NCBI GenBank assembly: GCA_023701085.1 | Contig: JAMPXR010000168.1 | Span: forward strand, 1 to 6,119 | DNA from: Ramlibacter sp. | GTDB lineage: Bacteria > Pseudomonadota > Gammaproteobacteria > Burkholderiales > Burkholderiaceae_C | DNA: 6,119 bases | Direction of reading: 5' to 3' | In this document: positions 5,907 to 6,119 of the stretch, piece by piece | How positions within the stretch are numbered: the stretch's first letter is position 1 | Layout of the letters: every line of letters begins with the position of its first letter | The notes under the pieces: generated by a model | What the model was told of the DNA's origin: nothing | Database searches by the model: none | What the model saw: the letters and a program-made list of their open reading frames with translations, nothing else | Program-made: the position numbers and the translations under genes

Positions 5907-6119
5907 TCAGGCGAACACCAGGGCGCGCCCGGCCTGTTCGGCGGCGTAGCGCGTCAGGTTGGCGAAGAACTCGCCATTGCCCTTGGTGTCGGTCCACTGC
6001 GCCCCGTCGAACTTGTAATGGAAGCCGCCCGCGCGCGCGGCCATCCAGATCTCGTGCAGCGGCTTTTGCAGGTTCACCACGATCTGGCTGCCGTTGGGAA
6101 ACGTCAGCGTGACCATTCC
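5907..6119 (-). CDS. cyaY: Frataxin-like iron-sulfur cluster protein CyaY, C-terminal part
   Basis: CyaY is the bacterial frataxin, a small acidic cytosolic iron-binding protein that modulates the cysteine desulfurase IscS during iron-sulfur cluster assembly. The window holds the last 70 codons and the stop; the start lies beyond the right edge. The Met at 6116 is at the position of Leu in the E. coli CyaY strand GGVLTITFENGS, so it is internal rather than a start. Matching blocks are [38 protein letters not shown] and a C-terminal [14 protein letters not shown] helix, the known beta-sheet and final helix of the frataxin fold. The acidic N-terminal helix that carries most iron ligands is not in view. 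It converges on mrcA with 9 nt between stop codons. Confidence 0.93.
   Translation of the reverse strand, partial: GMVTLTFPNGSQIVVNLQKPLHEIWMAARAGGFHYKFDGAQWTDTKGNGEFFANLTRYAAEQAGRALVFA

Noticed and set aside
5921..5930. Perfect palindrome GGGCGCGCCC in cyaY
   Set aside because: It has no loop and no T-run, lies in coding sequence, and such GC palindromes are frequent at this base composition.

Overview
The window is a stretch of ordinary core chromosome from a GC-rich Gram-negative bacterium, most likely a betaproteobacterium of the order Burkholderiales. The grounds are a GC content of roughly two thirds in the genes, the gene order cyaY / mrcA / pilMNOPQ, and the style of the proteins (PilN opening INLLPHRE, PilM with the GLDISSSSVKLVEL phosphate loop, a class A PBP1A with a Pro/Ala/Gly-rich tail). 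The family-level position is a guess from memory of similar proteins. I see no tRNA, rRNA, CRISPR array, insertion sequence or prophage remnant, and no base-composition break suggesting recent transfer.

Left part, minus strand, 3162 down to 1: the type IV pilus assembly operon pilM-pilN-pilO-pilP-pilQ, with pilQ running off the left edge after 71 codons. The genes are packed tightly: pilM/pilN, pilO/pilP and pilP/pilQ overlap by 4 nt (GTGA, ATGA, GTGA), and pilN/pilO are 5 nt apart. pilM (TTG), pilN (GTG) and pilQ (GTG) use non-ATG starts, fixed here by good ribosome binding sites and by the overlaps. PilM is the cytoplasmic actin-like ring protein that binds the PilN N-terminus. PilN and PilO are inner-membrane proteins with periplasmic domains. 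PilP is a lipoprotein linking them to the outer-membrane secretin PilQ. Together they form the alignment subcomplex between the pilus motor and the outer-membrane pore.

Middle, 3163-3434: a 272-nt divergent intergenic region, clearly lower in GC (about 48% over 3181-3360 by hand count). It holds a perfect TATAAT for the rightward gene, a weaker leftward promoter candidate, a 15-bp near-palindrome that looks like an operator, and a short GC-rich hairpin where the rightward -35 would lie.

Right part: mrcA (also called ponA), plus strand, 3435-5897, encodes a complete bifunctional penicillin-binding protein 1A with all glycosyltransferase and transpeptidase motifs intact. It converges on the 3' part of cyaY (frataxin-like iron-sulfur cluster protein), with only 9 nt between the two stop codons.

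I found no convincing new system. The points most worth a second look are the intergenic dyad and promoter arrangement shared by a wall synthase and the pilus operon, the translational coupling with non-ATG starts, and the terminator-free convergent junction.
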